A DNA stretch of 64,000 nt from Cytophagales bacterium (GTDB lineage Bacteria; Bacteroidota; Bacteroidia; Cytophagales; Thermoflexibacteraceae): assembly GCA_004294445.1 (NCBI GenBank), contig REAZ01000031.1:53598-117597 (forward strand), read 5' to 3'. Under the pieces are notes generated by a model that saw only the letters and a program-made list of their open reading frames with translations, searched no databases and was not told where the DNA came from. Both the position numbers and the translations under genes were made by a program. Below, piece by piece: positions 27,914-36,338 of this stretch (position 1 is its first letter; the number at the start of each line of letters is the position of its first letter).

Positions 27914-28003
27914 ATTTGTTTTATGTTTTTGGAGAACAAGAACCTAACGACATTTTTTATGCCGTTAGGTATGTGTGTATGTATGCTTATTTGGTTCTCA
28001 TTT

Positions 28004-28390
28004 TTACATTACTTTGGCAAAAAATTCATTTGCCTCTGTGCGTAGCGTTTTGAACATTTCCTCGAAAGTAGCTACCTTTTCGCGTAGTTCGCTGTGGTCT
28101 TCTATCTTTCTGTGGTCAGTTGCTACAGGATTCATTTCCACACTTTTAAGTATTTTTGCTTCGCTTTCTTTGACGGCATGGCTTAGTTCGTCTATTTGCT
28201 CTGCGTTGATGATGCACTGATTCTCGAAGTGGCTCACTTGCATTTTAATTTCTGTTGCAGAATTTTTAGCCGATATTTCGCCTAACCTGTTTCTAAGCAC
28301 CTGCAACTCGTCTTTGTAAAAAGCCAAGTTTGCCGCCCATTGTTTGTTTTCCTGATGTTGCTCTGATATATATTCCCCTTTTGATGACAT
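28004..28390 (-). CDS. Small coiled-coil protein, function unknown
   Basis: A 128-residue soluble protein that is almost entirely helical, with heptad-like spacing of Leu/Ile/Val through 'LAFYKDELQVLRNRLGEIS', 'QVSHFENQCIINAEQIDELSHAVKE' and 'HSELREKVATFEEMFKTLRTEANEFFAK'. There are no cysteine clusters or catalytic motifs. It probably dimerises as a coiled coil. It lies between the Fe-S protein and the misnamed 'ABC ATPase' family protein on the same strand, a context I have seen in other Bacteroidota (recollection, not a search). Confidence 0.7.
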   Translation of the reverse strand: MSSKGEYISEQHQENKQWAANLAFYKDELQVLRNRLGEISAKNSATEIKMQVSHFENQCIINAEQIDELSHAVKESEAKILKSVEMNPVATDHRKIEDHSELREKVATFEEMFKTLRTEANEFFAKVM

Positions 28391-28582
28391 GATTTTTTGA
28401 GTGTTTAAATGTTTAAATGAATTATGATTATTTAATGTAAGTTGTGTAGTACCAAAGATGTAATCTTTTTATTTCACACAACCCAGACTAATAAGACATT
28501 TCAAAATTAAAACAATCCAACCTATTAAAAAATGACATTTGTCATCATTAGCATTTTTTATAGAAAAATAGCATCAGTTACT

Positions 28583-29380
28583 TCATAAGCCCACATTCGA
28601 GGCAATAAGTTCTGCCAAATCATAGACTTTTATTTGTGCTTCCTTTTCCTTGCGTTTCACCCCATCTACCATCATAGTCATACAGAAAGGGCAAGCTACA
28701 GCGACAGCACTTGCGTTAGTTTCTATTGCGTCCTCTATTCTTTCGTGATTTACTTCTTTTTTGCCTTTCTCGGCTTCTTTGAACATTTGCGCACCTCCAG
28801 CCCCGCAACAAAGCCCGTTTTTCTTGCTGCGTTTCATTTCTACTAAGTCCACATCTAAGGCTTCTAAGAGTTGGCGTGGAGCTTCATAAATATCGTTTGC
28901 CCTGCCCAAATAGCATGAATCGTGGTAAGTAATGCGTTTTCCTTTGAAATCTCCCCCTTCTTTTACCTTTATTTTGCCTTTGTCGATGAGCTGTTGTAAG
29001 AAAACAGCGTGATGAATGACCTCGTAAGTGCCTCCGAGGGAAGGGTATTCATTTTTGAGTGTGTTAAAGCAATGCGGGCAGGCAGTTACTATTTTTTTGA
29101 TGCCGTATCCGTTCAAAATTTGAATATTGCTAATGGCTTGCATCTCGAACAAAAATTCATTTCCAGCACGCTTGGCGGGGTCGCCTGTGCAAGATTCTTC
29201 CGTTCCCAATACTGCAAAGCTAATATTTACATGATTTAAGATTTTTACCATTGCCCACGTAACGCGCTTGTAGCGGTCGTCAAAAGAGCCAGCACAGCCC
29301 ACCCAAAAAAGCACTTCGGGCGTTTTATTTTCGGCAGCAAGGGCAGCCATTGTGGGGATTTTTATTTTATCGTCAGCCAT
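28583..29380 (-). CDS. Heterodisulfide-reductase-like (Fe-S)-binding protein with two CCG domains
   Basis: A 265-residue redox protein. It has two cysteine-rich CCG domains: the first with 'FWVGCAGSFDDRY', 'CTGDPAKRAGNE' and 'TACPHCFNTLKNEYP'; the second with 'YHDSCYLGRAND', 'GLCCGAGGAQMF' and 'ACPFCMTMM'. These motifs bind the noncubane [4Fe-4S] clusters of HdrB-like subunits. It would work with a ferredoxin-type partner (the larger Fe-S oxidoreductase often encoded next door), which is not in this window. The 190-bp gap on its 3' side (28391-28582) shows nothing recognisable. Confidence 0.9.
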   Translation of the reverse strand: MADDKIKIPTMAALAAENKTPEVLFWVGCAGSFDDRYKRVTWAMVKILNHVNISFAVLGTEESCTGDPAKRAGNEFLFEMQAISNIQILNGYGIKKIVTACPHCFNTLKNEYPSLGGTYEVIHHAVFLQQLIDKGKIKVKEGGDFKGKRITYHDSCYLGRANDIYEAPRQLLEALDVDLVEMKRSKKNGLCCGAGGAQMFKEAEKGKKEVNHERIEDAIETNASAVAVACPFCMTMMVDGVKRKEKEAQIKVYDLAELIASNVGL

Positions 29381-29538
29381 GATTGTGTTTTCATGTTTAA
29401 TTGTACGTTCGCTTGGTACTATTATCTTTGTCCTATTTACTTATTCCGAGCAAAGATGTAATCCTTGATACAGCCTTACACCTTTAAGACTACCAAAAAT
29501 AATGACTTTACTTTTTAAATCAAAATGTTTTTGATGAA

Positions 29539-29847
29539 TTACTCACAACAAGCTGGTATTCTGCGTGAGGAGTCTTGATTTATTTTGATATAACCATTTT
29601 CTGTAAGGAAAAAATTGAAATGTCGGACACTAAAATTGGCTGTATCAAACTTGACTATCAAACTATTATCTACTTCATTATAAGTAGCATAGTGTATGCC
29701 TTTCATTGAATAAATACTATCTAATACATTTTTGATGCACTTAGGGCAGTTTACATCAAATTTTACGCTTTTTTCTTGCAATTTTATACAGCTACTTAGC
29801 ATTGCTAAGGCTGTGCAGACAAGAAGTCCTACAGTACGATACCTCAT
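29539..29847 (-). CDS. HMA-like lipoprotein with CPKC motif
   Basis: A 102-residue lipoprotein: signal 'LLVCTALAMLSSC' with Cys20 as the lipidation site. The mature domain begins 'SVKFDVNCPKCIKNVLDSIYSMKGI', which follows the beta strand, CxxC loop and helix of an HMA metal-binding fold, and ends with 'PACCE'. It resembles the secreted HMA protein at 8.0 kb in plan but not in sequence. Soft-metal binding at the cell envelope is likely; no transporter is adjacent. Confidence 0.75.
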   Translation of the reverse strand: MRYRTVGLLVCTALAMLSSCIKLQEKSVKFDVNCPKCIKNVLDSIYSMKGIHYATYNEVDNSLIVKFDTANFSVRHFNFFLTENGYIKINQDSSRRIPACCE

Positions 29848-29904
29848 GTTCTCATTTTTTAAAATTATTTTTCGAAGTAAATAAACAAAATAAATACGAA
29901 TAAC

Positions 29905-29912
29905 TACTTTTG
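29905..29912 (+). promoter_or_regulatory. TAnnTTTG -7 element upstream of purQ
   Basis: TACTTTTG fits the Bacteroidota -7 consensus. A start near 29919 would leave a leader of about 28 nt before ATG 29947 and would exclude TTG 29923 as translational start. Confidence 0.55.
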
Positions 29913-29946
29913 CGGTTCAGTTTTGTATCAAAAAAATAAAAAGCAA

Positions 29947-30651
29947 ATGAAATTTGGCGTAGTCGTATTCCCCGGTTCTAATTGTGATGAAGATATGTTT
30001 TATACCTTAAAGCATCTGCTTCACCAAGACACCATCAAACTTTGGCACAAAGATAGTGATTTGCAAGGCTGCGATTTCATTATCCTCCCTGGCGGTTTTT
30101 CCTACGGAGATTACCTCCGTTCTGGTGCTATAGCTCGGTTTTCGCCCATCATGGAGTCCGTGATTAAGCACGCTAATTCGGGCGGATACGTATTAGGCAT
30201 TTGTAATGGTTTTCAGATACTTACAGAGTCGCATTTATTGCAGGGTGCTTTGCTAAAAAACGAAAATCACCAATATATATGTAAAAACATTTTCCTGAAA
30301 ACTATCTCTACCAATAGTTTGCTTACCCAGACGCTTGATAGGGAAAAAGCCTATAAAATTCCGATTGGGCATGGTGAAGGGCGTTTTTATGCATCAGCAG
30401 AAACGATGAAATCTTTGGAAGATAATGACCAAATACTGTTCAAATACTGTGATGAGGCGGGCAATCTATCTCAAGCGGCAAATCCAAACGGAGCGTTGGA
30501 CAATATTGCGGGAATTTGCAATAAAAATAGGAATGTTTTTGGGATGATGCCACACCCCGAACGTGCAGCCGATGCACTTTTGGGAAATACTGACGGCTTG
30601 TTTATCTTAGAGAGTATTTTAAAACTCACTACGGTCGATGTGTTTGCCTAA
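29947..30651 (+). CDS. purQ: Phosphoribosylformylglycinamidine synthase, glutaminase subunit
   Basis: Class I glutamine amidotransferase that feeds ammonia to PurL in step 4 of purine synthesis. From ATG 29947 the protein starts 'MKFGVVVFPGSNCDEDM', the normal PurQ N terminus. The nucleophile lies in 'VLGICNGFQIL', and the His-Glu of the triad is in 'MMPHPERAAD'. 'LPGGFSYGDYLRSGAIA' is the family signature. Length (234 residues) fits the stand-alone small PurQ that works with PurS and a separate PurL, neither of which is in the window. It converges with cdaA with 12 nt between stops. Confidence 0.96.
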   Translation: MKFGVVVFPGSNCDEDMFYTLKHLLHQDTIKLWHKDSDLQGCDFIILPGGFSYGDYLRSGAIARFSPIMESVIKHANSGGYVLGICNGFQILTESHLLQGALLKNENHQYICKNIFLKTISTNSLLTQTLDREKAYKIPIGHGEGRFYASAETMKSLEDNDQILFKYCDEAGNLSQAANPNGALDNIAGICNKNRNVFGMMPHPERAADALLGNTDGLFILESILKLTTVDVFA

Positions 30652-30663
30652 AAAAATAGAATT

Positions 30664-31491
30664 TTAGTGAGGAGCAAGTTCTGCCTTGCTTGTTTCGCTA
30701 TCTTGCTCGCCCAAAACATATTCGTTGAGTCGTTGTCGGATGATAGTGAGTGGCAAGTCTTCGCTAATTTCTCCGTTTTGAATGATAGAAATTTGCCCTG
30801 TTTGCTCAGAAACAACCAACACAAGCACGTCAGTAATTTCAGAAATACCAAGTGCCGCCCTGTGCCGAAGCCCCATGGTAGCGGGAATATCAGGGTTTTG
30901 GGATACGGGCATGATGCATCTTGCTGCTTTTATTCGCCCATCTACGATAAGTACCGCCCCGTCATGCAGTGGGCTTTCTTTGTTGAAAATAGCTAAAAGT
31001 AACCTTTTAGAAATTTCGGCATCCAACAAATCTCCAGTATCGGCATAGTTGGAGAGTGCAGAGTTCTTAGAAATCACAATCAATGCTCCTGTATCGTTTT
31101 CACTCAATGATTTGAGGGCATCGGCAATAGGCGTAACTTTGAAGTCGTACTGCTTTTTGTCTTTTGCCCAGCTAAACAAATCAAAGCCTTTGATGTCGGT
31201 AGATTTTCCCAAAAAAAGCAAGAAATTGCGAATTTCCTGCTGGAATAAAATCAGGGCGGCAAGCATTCCTACACCCATAAATTGGTCTAAGATAGCAGCT
31301 AATAGCTTCATCTGTGTAGCCTGTACCATGAGGAAAATGAGGTAAAGCACCAAAAAACCGACAAAAATTTTCAAAGCCACAGTTCCTTTTGCCAATTTAT
31401 AGAGTTGGAAAAGCAATACACTTACTAAGGCAATATCTACAACATCTACCCAAGCTATTTCTAAAAAACCAATATGAAAAAGGAGGGACAA
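30664..31491 (-). CDS. cdaA: Diadenylate cyclase CdaA
   Basis: Makes cyclic di-AMP from two ATP; the product controls potassium and osmotic balance. Three membrane helices at the N terminus ('DIALVSVLLFQLYKLA', 'ALKIFVGFLVLYLIF', 'MGVGMLAALILFQQEI') precede the DAC domain with its two catalytic motifs, 'SPLHDGAVLIV' (DGA) and 'GLRHRAALG' (RHR). I prefer TTG 31491, giving 'LSLLFHIGFLEI', because a TAnnTTTG box lies at 31527-31534 on this strand and the GTG at 31587 would add a 32-residue tail not usual for CdaA. The longer start remains possible. Confidence 0.92.
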   Translation of the reverse strand: MSLLFHIGFLEIAWVDVVDIALVSVLLFQLYKLAKGTVALKIFVGFLVLYLIFLMVQATQMKLLAAILDQFMGVGMLAALILFQQEIRNFLLFLGKSTDIKGFDLFSWAKDKKQYDFKVTPIADALKSLSENDTGALIVISKNSALSNYADTGDLLDAEISKRLLLAIFNKESPLHDGAVLIVDGRIKAARCIMPVSQNPDIPATMGLRHRAALGISEITDVLVLVVSEQTGQISIIQNGEISEDLPLTIIRQRLNEYVLGEQDSETSKAELAPH

Positions 31492-31526
31492 GGTATCGGA
31501 TTTTTGTTTAAGACTCTTTTTTTCTT

Positions 31527-31534
31527 CAAAAGTA
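31527..31534 (-). promoter_or_regulatory. TAnnTTTG -7 element for cdaA (minus strand)
   Basis: Reads TACTTTTG on the minus strand. Predicted start is near 31520, about 29 nt before TTG 31491, and inside the longer reading frame that begins at 31587. Confidence 0.5.
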
Positions 31535-31591
31535 TTAAAATAAATGCAAATCTCATCTTTACTTACTAAATTTCGTTTTTCAAACACTAGT

Positions 31592-31599
31592 TAACTTTG
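31592..31599 (+). promoter_or_regulatory. TAnnTTTG -7 element for the SusC/SusD operon
   Basis: TAACTTTG on the plus strand, about 44 nt before the SusC start codon, divergent from the cdaA promoter. No good TTG -33 element lies at the usual distance. Confidence 0.5.
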
Positions 31600-31642
31600 T
31601 CGAAGTTTAGCAAGTTAAAAACTTAAAAAATTCATTTTATTT

Positions 31643-34600
31643 ATGAAAAAACTGTTATTCAGATACTTAGGCGCATTTTTCCTAATGCTCTGCTCCCTTG
31701 CTCTTTTTGCCCAACAAACCAAAACTGTAAAGGGAAAAGTTACTTCTTTGGAAGACGGGTCGCCTATCCCGGGCGTAAATATCCTCGTCAAAGGAACAAG
31801 TAATGGAACTGCTACAGATGCAGAAGGGAATTATAAAATTGCCATCAAAAGAAGCGATAAAACATTGGTTATTAGTTCGGTTGGTTTTGGAACTCAGGAG
31901 GTTCAGGTGGGCAATCGTACTGTTATCAATATAGAACTCAAGCCCGATGTAACGGCTCTTTCCGAAATAGTTATTATCGGCTATGGTGAGCAAGACCGCA
32001 AGACACTTACAAGTTCAGTTTCCTCGGTTAGCTCCAAAGAAATTGCGAATATTCCTATGCCAAGTGCCGACCAACTCATGCAGGGACGTGCGGCAGGCGT
32101 GCAGGTTAGCTCAAATTCTGGCACTCCCGGCGGCGGCATGAGTGTAAGGGTGCGGGGGACTACCTCCATTAATGCCGATAATAATCCACTTTATGTAGTA
32201 GATGGTATTCCTATTTCTAACTCTCCTTTGTCTTCGCAAGGGGTTGGCGGTCAGGTAGTAAACGCAATGGCAGACATCAATCCTGCTGATATAGAATCAA
32301 TGGAAATACTCAAAGATGCCTCTGCAACAGCGATTTATGGAGCAAGGGCAGCGAATGGAGTAGTCATTATCACAACAAAGCGCGGTGCAAATGCCAAACC
32401 CAAAGTGAGTTTTGGGGCGTATTGGGGTACACAAAATCTTTGGCGAAAGCCACAGGTAATCACAAGCGGGGCAGAATTTGAACGTCTTTCCAACGAAGCT
32501 GCCATCAATAACGGGGGTAAAGCTATCTTTGCTAACCCTGATGCATCTATCAGCACCGATTGGAACAGTCTTATTTTTCAGAACGCACCGATTCGCAATT
32601 ATGATGTTTCTGTTTCGGGTGGCGATACCAAAATTCGTTACTTGGTTTCTTTGAACAATTTTAAGCAAGAAGGCATCATTCGCCCCTCCGATTTTGGCAG
32701 AACTACCGCAAGGGTAAACTTAGATTTTGCCGTTACCGACAAGGTGAAAGTTGGCACAAGTCTATTGCTTGCCCGAAGTACACGCAACAGAGGGCAAAAT
32801 GACAACAATATTTATGGTTCACTTGGGGCTGCCTTTTTCAACCCGCCTAATATCCCTGTTTATCAGCCTGATGGCTCTTATACAAAGTTTTCTATTTTTG
32901 AAAACCCCGTAGCAGCTACCAATGAGCAGGACTACAAAATGGTAACAAATCGCTTTTTGGGGAATGTCTATATAGATTACGAAATAGTGGAGGGCTTGAC
33001 TTTTCGCAGTAGCTGGAGCATGGACTACAGCAACAACAAAGAAGATTTGTACTATAATACTTTGATGATTCAGGGCGTTGCAACACGCGGCAGAGGCATT
33101 TCGAGTGTTACAGCAGATAATAATTGGATAAATGAAAATACATTAAGCTATCAAAAAAGTTTGGGCGGCGGACATAAAATTAATGTTTTGCTCGGCAACT
33201 CACTCCAAGAGAGCTACATAGAACGCATCACCGCCGAAGGGCAGCAGTTTCCAAGCAATGACTTCCGCCGAATCAACTCCGCCGCAGTGCAGTTAGCTGG
33301 CTCTGGGGCTACAGGTTTCGGGCTTGCTTCCTACTTTGGCAGGGTAAATTACGGTTTCAAAGGCAAATATTTGGCAACTATCAACGTCCGCAGAGATGGC
33401 TCGTCCCGCTTTGGAACGGCAAACAGATGGGGAACTTTCCCTTCTGTGGCTTTGGGTTGGAGAATCTCTGACGAAAAATTCATGCAGAAATTGATTTTTA
33501 TTTCGAACATGAAACTCCGCACAAGCTACGGCACAGTGGGCAATCAAAATTTTTCTGCCCTCGATACTGATGATGGCAATAGTATTTACCTAAGAGATTT
33601 TGTTTCTCGCGGACTGTGGAGTGGTGGCGCAAACTATGGCGACCTACCAGGGATAGAGCCTGTTCAGCTTGCTAACCCTAACTTAAAGTGGGAAACTACT
33701 ACTCAGCTAAACGTAGGTTTAGATTTGAGTATTATGAAAAATAAATTGATTTTTACCATCGACTATTATAACAAGCAAACCAAAGATTTGCTGCTTGCTG
33801 TGCCTCTTGCCCGAAGCGGAGGGTTCAACTCACAGGTGCAGAACTTAGGACAGATGGAAAACAAAGGCATAGAGCTTGGCATCAATGCTACAGTCATCAA
33901 CAAAGAAGATTTGACGTGGAACATTAACTTTAACATAGCGCGCAATCGCAACCTAATCAAAAAATTAGCATCTCCGTTCACACAGTTTACTCGTGATGTA
34001 ATTCGATTGGAAGAGGGTGTGCCTATGTATTCCTTTTGGCTGCACAGACAGATTGGGGTAAGCCCTGAAAACGGCGATGCTGTCTGGGATGGTGGCGAAG
34101 ATGGCGTATTTAACCCCGCTACCGACAGATTTATTGTAGGCAATGCCCAACCCGATTTTTATGGCGGTATCACCAACAATCTCACTTGGAAAGGCTTTGA
34201 TTTAATGGTGTTTTTCCAATATAGCTACGGCAATTCCCAACTCAATTGGAACAGATTTTTCCAAGAGCATGGCGGCACGCGCAACACCAATTTTAGCCAA
34301 AGTCAGTTAGACCGTTGGCAAAAAGCGGGCGACCAAACGATGATTCCTAAAATGACAAATGCCAACTATGCAAGCAACCTTCGCCCTTCTCGGTTTTTGG
34401 AAGATGGCTCTTATTTAAGGCTAAAAAATATTGTGGTGGGCTATACTTTGCCCAAAGAAATAGTAGCAAAAGCCTTTCTGAGCAGCGTAAGGGTTTATTT
34501 CTCGGCACAAAATCTCCTGACTTTTACCAAATACACAGGGCTTGACCCAGAGCTAAACACAGGCGGCAATTTGTCTTTGGTGCAGGGCATCGAGCTATAC

Positions 34601-34651
34601 GCAATGCCACAGCCACGTATGTTTACGGCAGGTTTTAATGTAAGTTTTTAA
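31643..34651 (+). CDS. SusC/RagA family TonB-linked outer-membrane protein
   Basis: Outer-membrane importer of 1002 residues that works with its SusD-like lid. Seen in order: signal peptide (1-24), carboxypeptidase-regulatory-like domain ('VKGKVTSLEDGSPIPGVNILVKG'), the SusC signature 'NPLYVVDGIPIS', the plug motif 'MEILKDASATAIYGARAANGVVIITTKRG', then a 22-strand-type barrel ending 'FTAGFNVSF'. Its SusD partner starts 24 nt downstream. Glycan or peptide specificity cannot be assigned, since no glycosidase or peptidase is adjacent. Transcription probably begins at the TAACTTTG box upstream. Confidence 0.96.
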   Translation: MKKLLFRYLGAFFLMLCSLALFAQQTKTVKGKVTSLEDGSPIPGVNILVKGTSNGTATDAEGNYKIAIKRSDKTLVISSVGFGTQEVQVGNRTVINIELKPDVTALSEIVIIGYGEQDRKTLTSSVSSVSSKEIANIPMPSADQLMQGRAAGVQVSSNSGTPGGGMSVRVRGTTSINADNNPLYVVDGIPISNSPLSSQGVGGQVVNAMADINPADIESMEILKDASATAIYGARAANGVVIITTKRGANAKPKVSFGAYWGTQNLWRKPQVITSGAEFERLSNEAAINNGGKAIFANPDASISTDWNSLIFQNAPIRNYDVSVSGGDTKIRYLVSLNNFKQEGIIRPSDFGRTTARVNLDFAVTDKVKVGTSLLLARSTRNRGQNDNNIYGSLGAAFFNPPNIPVYQPDGSYTKFSIFENPVAATNEQDYKMVTNRFLGNVYIDYEIVEGLTFRSSWSMDYSNNKEDLYYNTLMIQGVATRGRGISSVTADNNWINENTLSYQKSLGGGHKINVLLGNSLQESYIERITAEGQQFPSNDFRRINSAAVQLAGSGATGFGLASYFGRVNYGFKGKYLATINVRRDGSSRFGTANRWGTFPSVALGWRISDEKFMQKLIFISNMKLRTSYGTVGNQNFSALDTDDGNSIYLRDFVSRGLWSGGANYGDLPGIEPVQLANPNLKWETTTQLNVGLDLSIMKNKLIFTIDYYNKQTKDLLLAVPLARSGGFNSQVQNLGQMENKGIELGINATVINKEDLTWNINFNIARNRNLIKKLASPFTQFTRDVIRLEEGVPMYSFWLHRQIGVSPENGDAVWDGGEDGVFNPATDRFIVGNAQPDFYGGITNNLTWKGFDLMVFFQYSYGNSQLNWNRFFQEHGGTRNTNFSQSQLDRWQKAGDQTMIPKMTNANYASNLRPSRFLEDGSYLRLKNIVVGYTLPKEIVAKAFLSSVRVYFSAQNLLTFTKYTGLDPELNTGGNLSLVQGIELYAMPQPRMFTAGFNVSF

Positions 34652-34675
34652 GCAATTCCTAATTTTGAAAAACGA

Positions 34676-36046
34676 ATGAAAAAGTTATTTTATATATTTT
34701 CAGTCATTATTTTCTTTTCTGCTTGCAATGTGTTGGACAAGCAACCCGAACTACAGGTGGAAGACGCTGCTGCCATTACAGATATAGTAGGGGCAAATGC
34801 CGCATTAGCAGGACTTTATAATCAAGTACAAGGTGTTTACCAAGGACGCATCCAACGCTTGGCTGACGTATCGGGGACTACGGCACAAAGTGTGGGGACA
34901 TGGGATTTTTATCGAGAAATGGATACCTATCTCACTAACCCCGATAATACGGAAATCCTTGATATTTGGACATTTATCTATCGCGGGGTGAACGTAGCAA
35001 ACAATCTGATTGCTTCCGTATCCAATTTAGACGCACAGCAGTCTGTCAAAGATGGCATTCTGGGGCAGGCATATTTTGTGCGCGGGCTGATGTTTTTTGA
35101 CGCGGTGCGTATATGGGGGGGCGTGCCTTCGGTAGCAGGTACACTCGGCATCCCTTTGCCCAAAGAACCTTCCCGAAGTGCGGTGCAATACGAAAGAGCC
35201 TCCTTAGCAGACTCTTATGCCCAAGTTGAGGCAGACTTACTGCAAGCCCTTAACCTACTGCCCGAAAATAATGCCGCAGGGCAAGCCACCAAAGCCGCCG
35301 CAAATGCCTTGCTTTCGAGGTATTGCCTGTACGTGAAAAAATATGCAGATGCCGAACGCTACGCCAATGCAGTCATTAACAACTCAAGATTTGCACTCGT
35401 AACGCCCTATTCGGATATTTTTAGCGGGAGAAACACCACTGAATCTATCTTAGAATTGCAGTTTAACAATGCCGACCAAAGCAGTTTGAGATTTTGGTAC
35501 GTGCCTGGGGCTATTGGTGGGCGTGGCGAATTAGCAGCACACACAGAGTTTTACAACCAAATGAACGCAAATTCAAGTGATGTCAGAAACAAATTATTTG
35601 CTTTTGACAATGTGTCAAAGTTCTGGTATCCAACCAAATACGTAAAGGCGGGAAACATAGACAATGCTCATCTTATCCGCTTGGCAGAAGTAATTCTGAA
35701 CAGAGCAGAAGCAAGGGCAAATACCAACAACTTCGCAGGGGCAAGAGCAGACCTGAACATCATCAGAGGAAGGGCAAATAGCTTGGCAGACAATACCGCA
35801 AACTCAACCGAACAACTCATGCTTGCTATCGAGAGAGAAAGGCGTTTCGAACTCTGCTACGAGGGGCATGAATGGTTTGACTTGGTAAGAATGGGGCGTG
35901 CTTTGGCGGTGCTTGGCTCCGTACCTCGCAGCAACTCTCCAGGCTCACCCGCAAGGCTCATAGACCGCAACCGCTTGGTTTTTCCTATTCCGTTTCAGGA
36001 AGTAAATGCAAATGCTAAAATGGTACAAAACGAAGGATATAGGTAG
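34676..36046 (+). CDS. RagB/SusD family outer-membrane lipoprotein
   Basis: Surface lipoprotein of 456 residues that caps the SusC channel. The signal 'YIFSVIIFFSAC' gives lipidated Cys17. N-terminal TPR-like helices ('ANAALAGLYNQVQGVYQ', 'GQAYFVRGLMFFDAVRIWGG') and the conserved C-terminal 'AIERERRFELCYEGHEWFDLVRMGRAL' and 'IPFQEVNANAKMVQNEGY' are SusD signatures. It is the second gene of the pair and is followed by a strong terminator, so the operon has only two genes. Confidence 0.95.
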   Translation: MKKLFYIFSVIIFFSACNVLDKQPELQVEDAAAITDIVGANAALAGLYNQVQGVYQGRIQRLADVSGTTAQSVGTWDFYREMDTYLTNPDNTEILDIWTFIYRGVNVANNLIASVSNLDAQQSVKDGILGQAYFVRGLMFFDAVRIWGGVPSVAGTLGIPLPKEPSRSAVQYERASLADSYAQVEADLLQALNLLPENNAAGQATKAAANALLSRYCLYVKKYADAERYANAVINNSRFALVTPYSDIFSGRNTTESILELQFNNADQSSLRFWYVPGAIGGRGELAAHTEFYNQMNANSSDVRNKLFAFDNVSKFWYPTKYVKAGNIDNAHLIRLAEVILNRAEARANTNNFAGARADLNIIRGRANSLADNTANSTEQLMLAIERERRFELCYEGHEWFDLVRMGRALAVLGSVPRSNSPGSPARLIDRNRLVFPIPFQEVNANAKMVQNEGYR

Positions 36047-36064
36047 GAAAATTAGATAAAAAGC

Positions 36065-36110
36065 AAAACTGCGTTGCTAAGGTGTAAAACTTTGGCAACG
36101 CAGTTTTTTT
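36065..36110 (+). terminator. Terminator of the SusC/SusD operon
   Basis: AAAACTGCGTTGC pairs with GCAACGCAGTTTT (13 bp), followed by a T run. It separates the SusC/SusD operon from the tracrRNA gene, whose own terminator lies next to it in the opposite direction. Confidence 0.9.
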
Positions 36111-36118
36111 ATACAACG

Positions 36119-36237
36119 AAAAAAGCCCTGCAATAAGCAAGGCAGAGGTCTAAAAAGACCTACAGAATAATCTTTTATTGTGATAAGCTAACAAATAAGG
36201 AAATAAGCAATACTAATTTCTTTACTTTCAAATAAGG
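36119..36237 (-). ncRNA. tracrRNA of the type II-C CRISPR-Cas system
   Basis: The minus strand upstream of cas9 carries an anti-repeat (36177-36200) that matches the crRNA repeat at 18 of 24 positions, including the upper AAATAAGG segment and the lower TTGTG segment. A core ACAATAAAAGATTATTCTGT follows, then a hairpin AGGTCT-TTTT-AGACCT (36146-36161) and a terminator GCCTTGC-TTATT-GCAGGGC with six T (36119-36143). Transcription should begin near 36237 from the promoter at 36243-36273. A second, upstream anti-repeat (36225-36239) is complementary to 15 consecutive bases of the repeat. It base-pairs with crRNA to load Cas9. The 5' end is a prediction. Confidence 0.82.
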
Positions 36238-36242
36238 ATATA

Positions 36243-36273
36243 CAAACTTAAAGATTTATTTTGTGATTACAAA
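36243..36273 (-). promoter_or_regulatory. Promoter of the tracrRNA
   Basis: Read on the minus strand: TTTG (36273-36270), a spacer of exactly 19 nt, then TAAGTTTG (36250-36243). This is a complete match to the Bacteroidota TTTG-N19-TAnnTTTG promoter. It points away from cas9 and into the anti-repeat. The cas9 promoter must lie in the same 100-bp stretch, but I see no equally good match on the plus strand. Confidence 0.8.
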
Positions 36274-36338
36274 TTTTTACTCATATATTTACTAAAATTA
36301 ATAAAAATTCTTTTTATCCTTTAAAAAACATCTAAAAA

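Noticed and set aside
31492..31587. N-terminal extension of CdaA from GTG 31587
   Set aside because: It is charged, unlike CdaA N termini, and a promoter box for the same strand lies inside it. It remains possible but is less likely.
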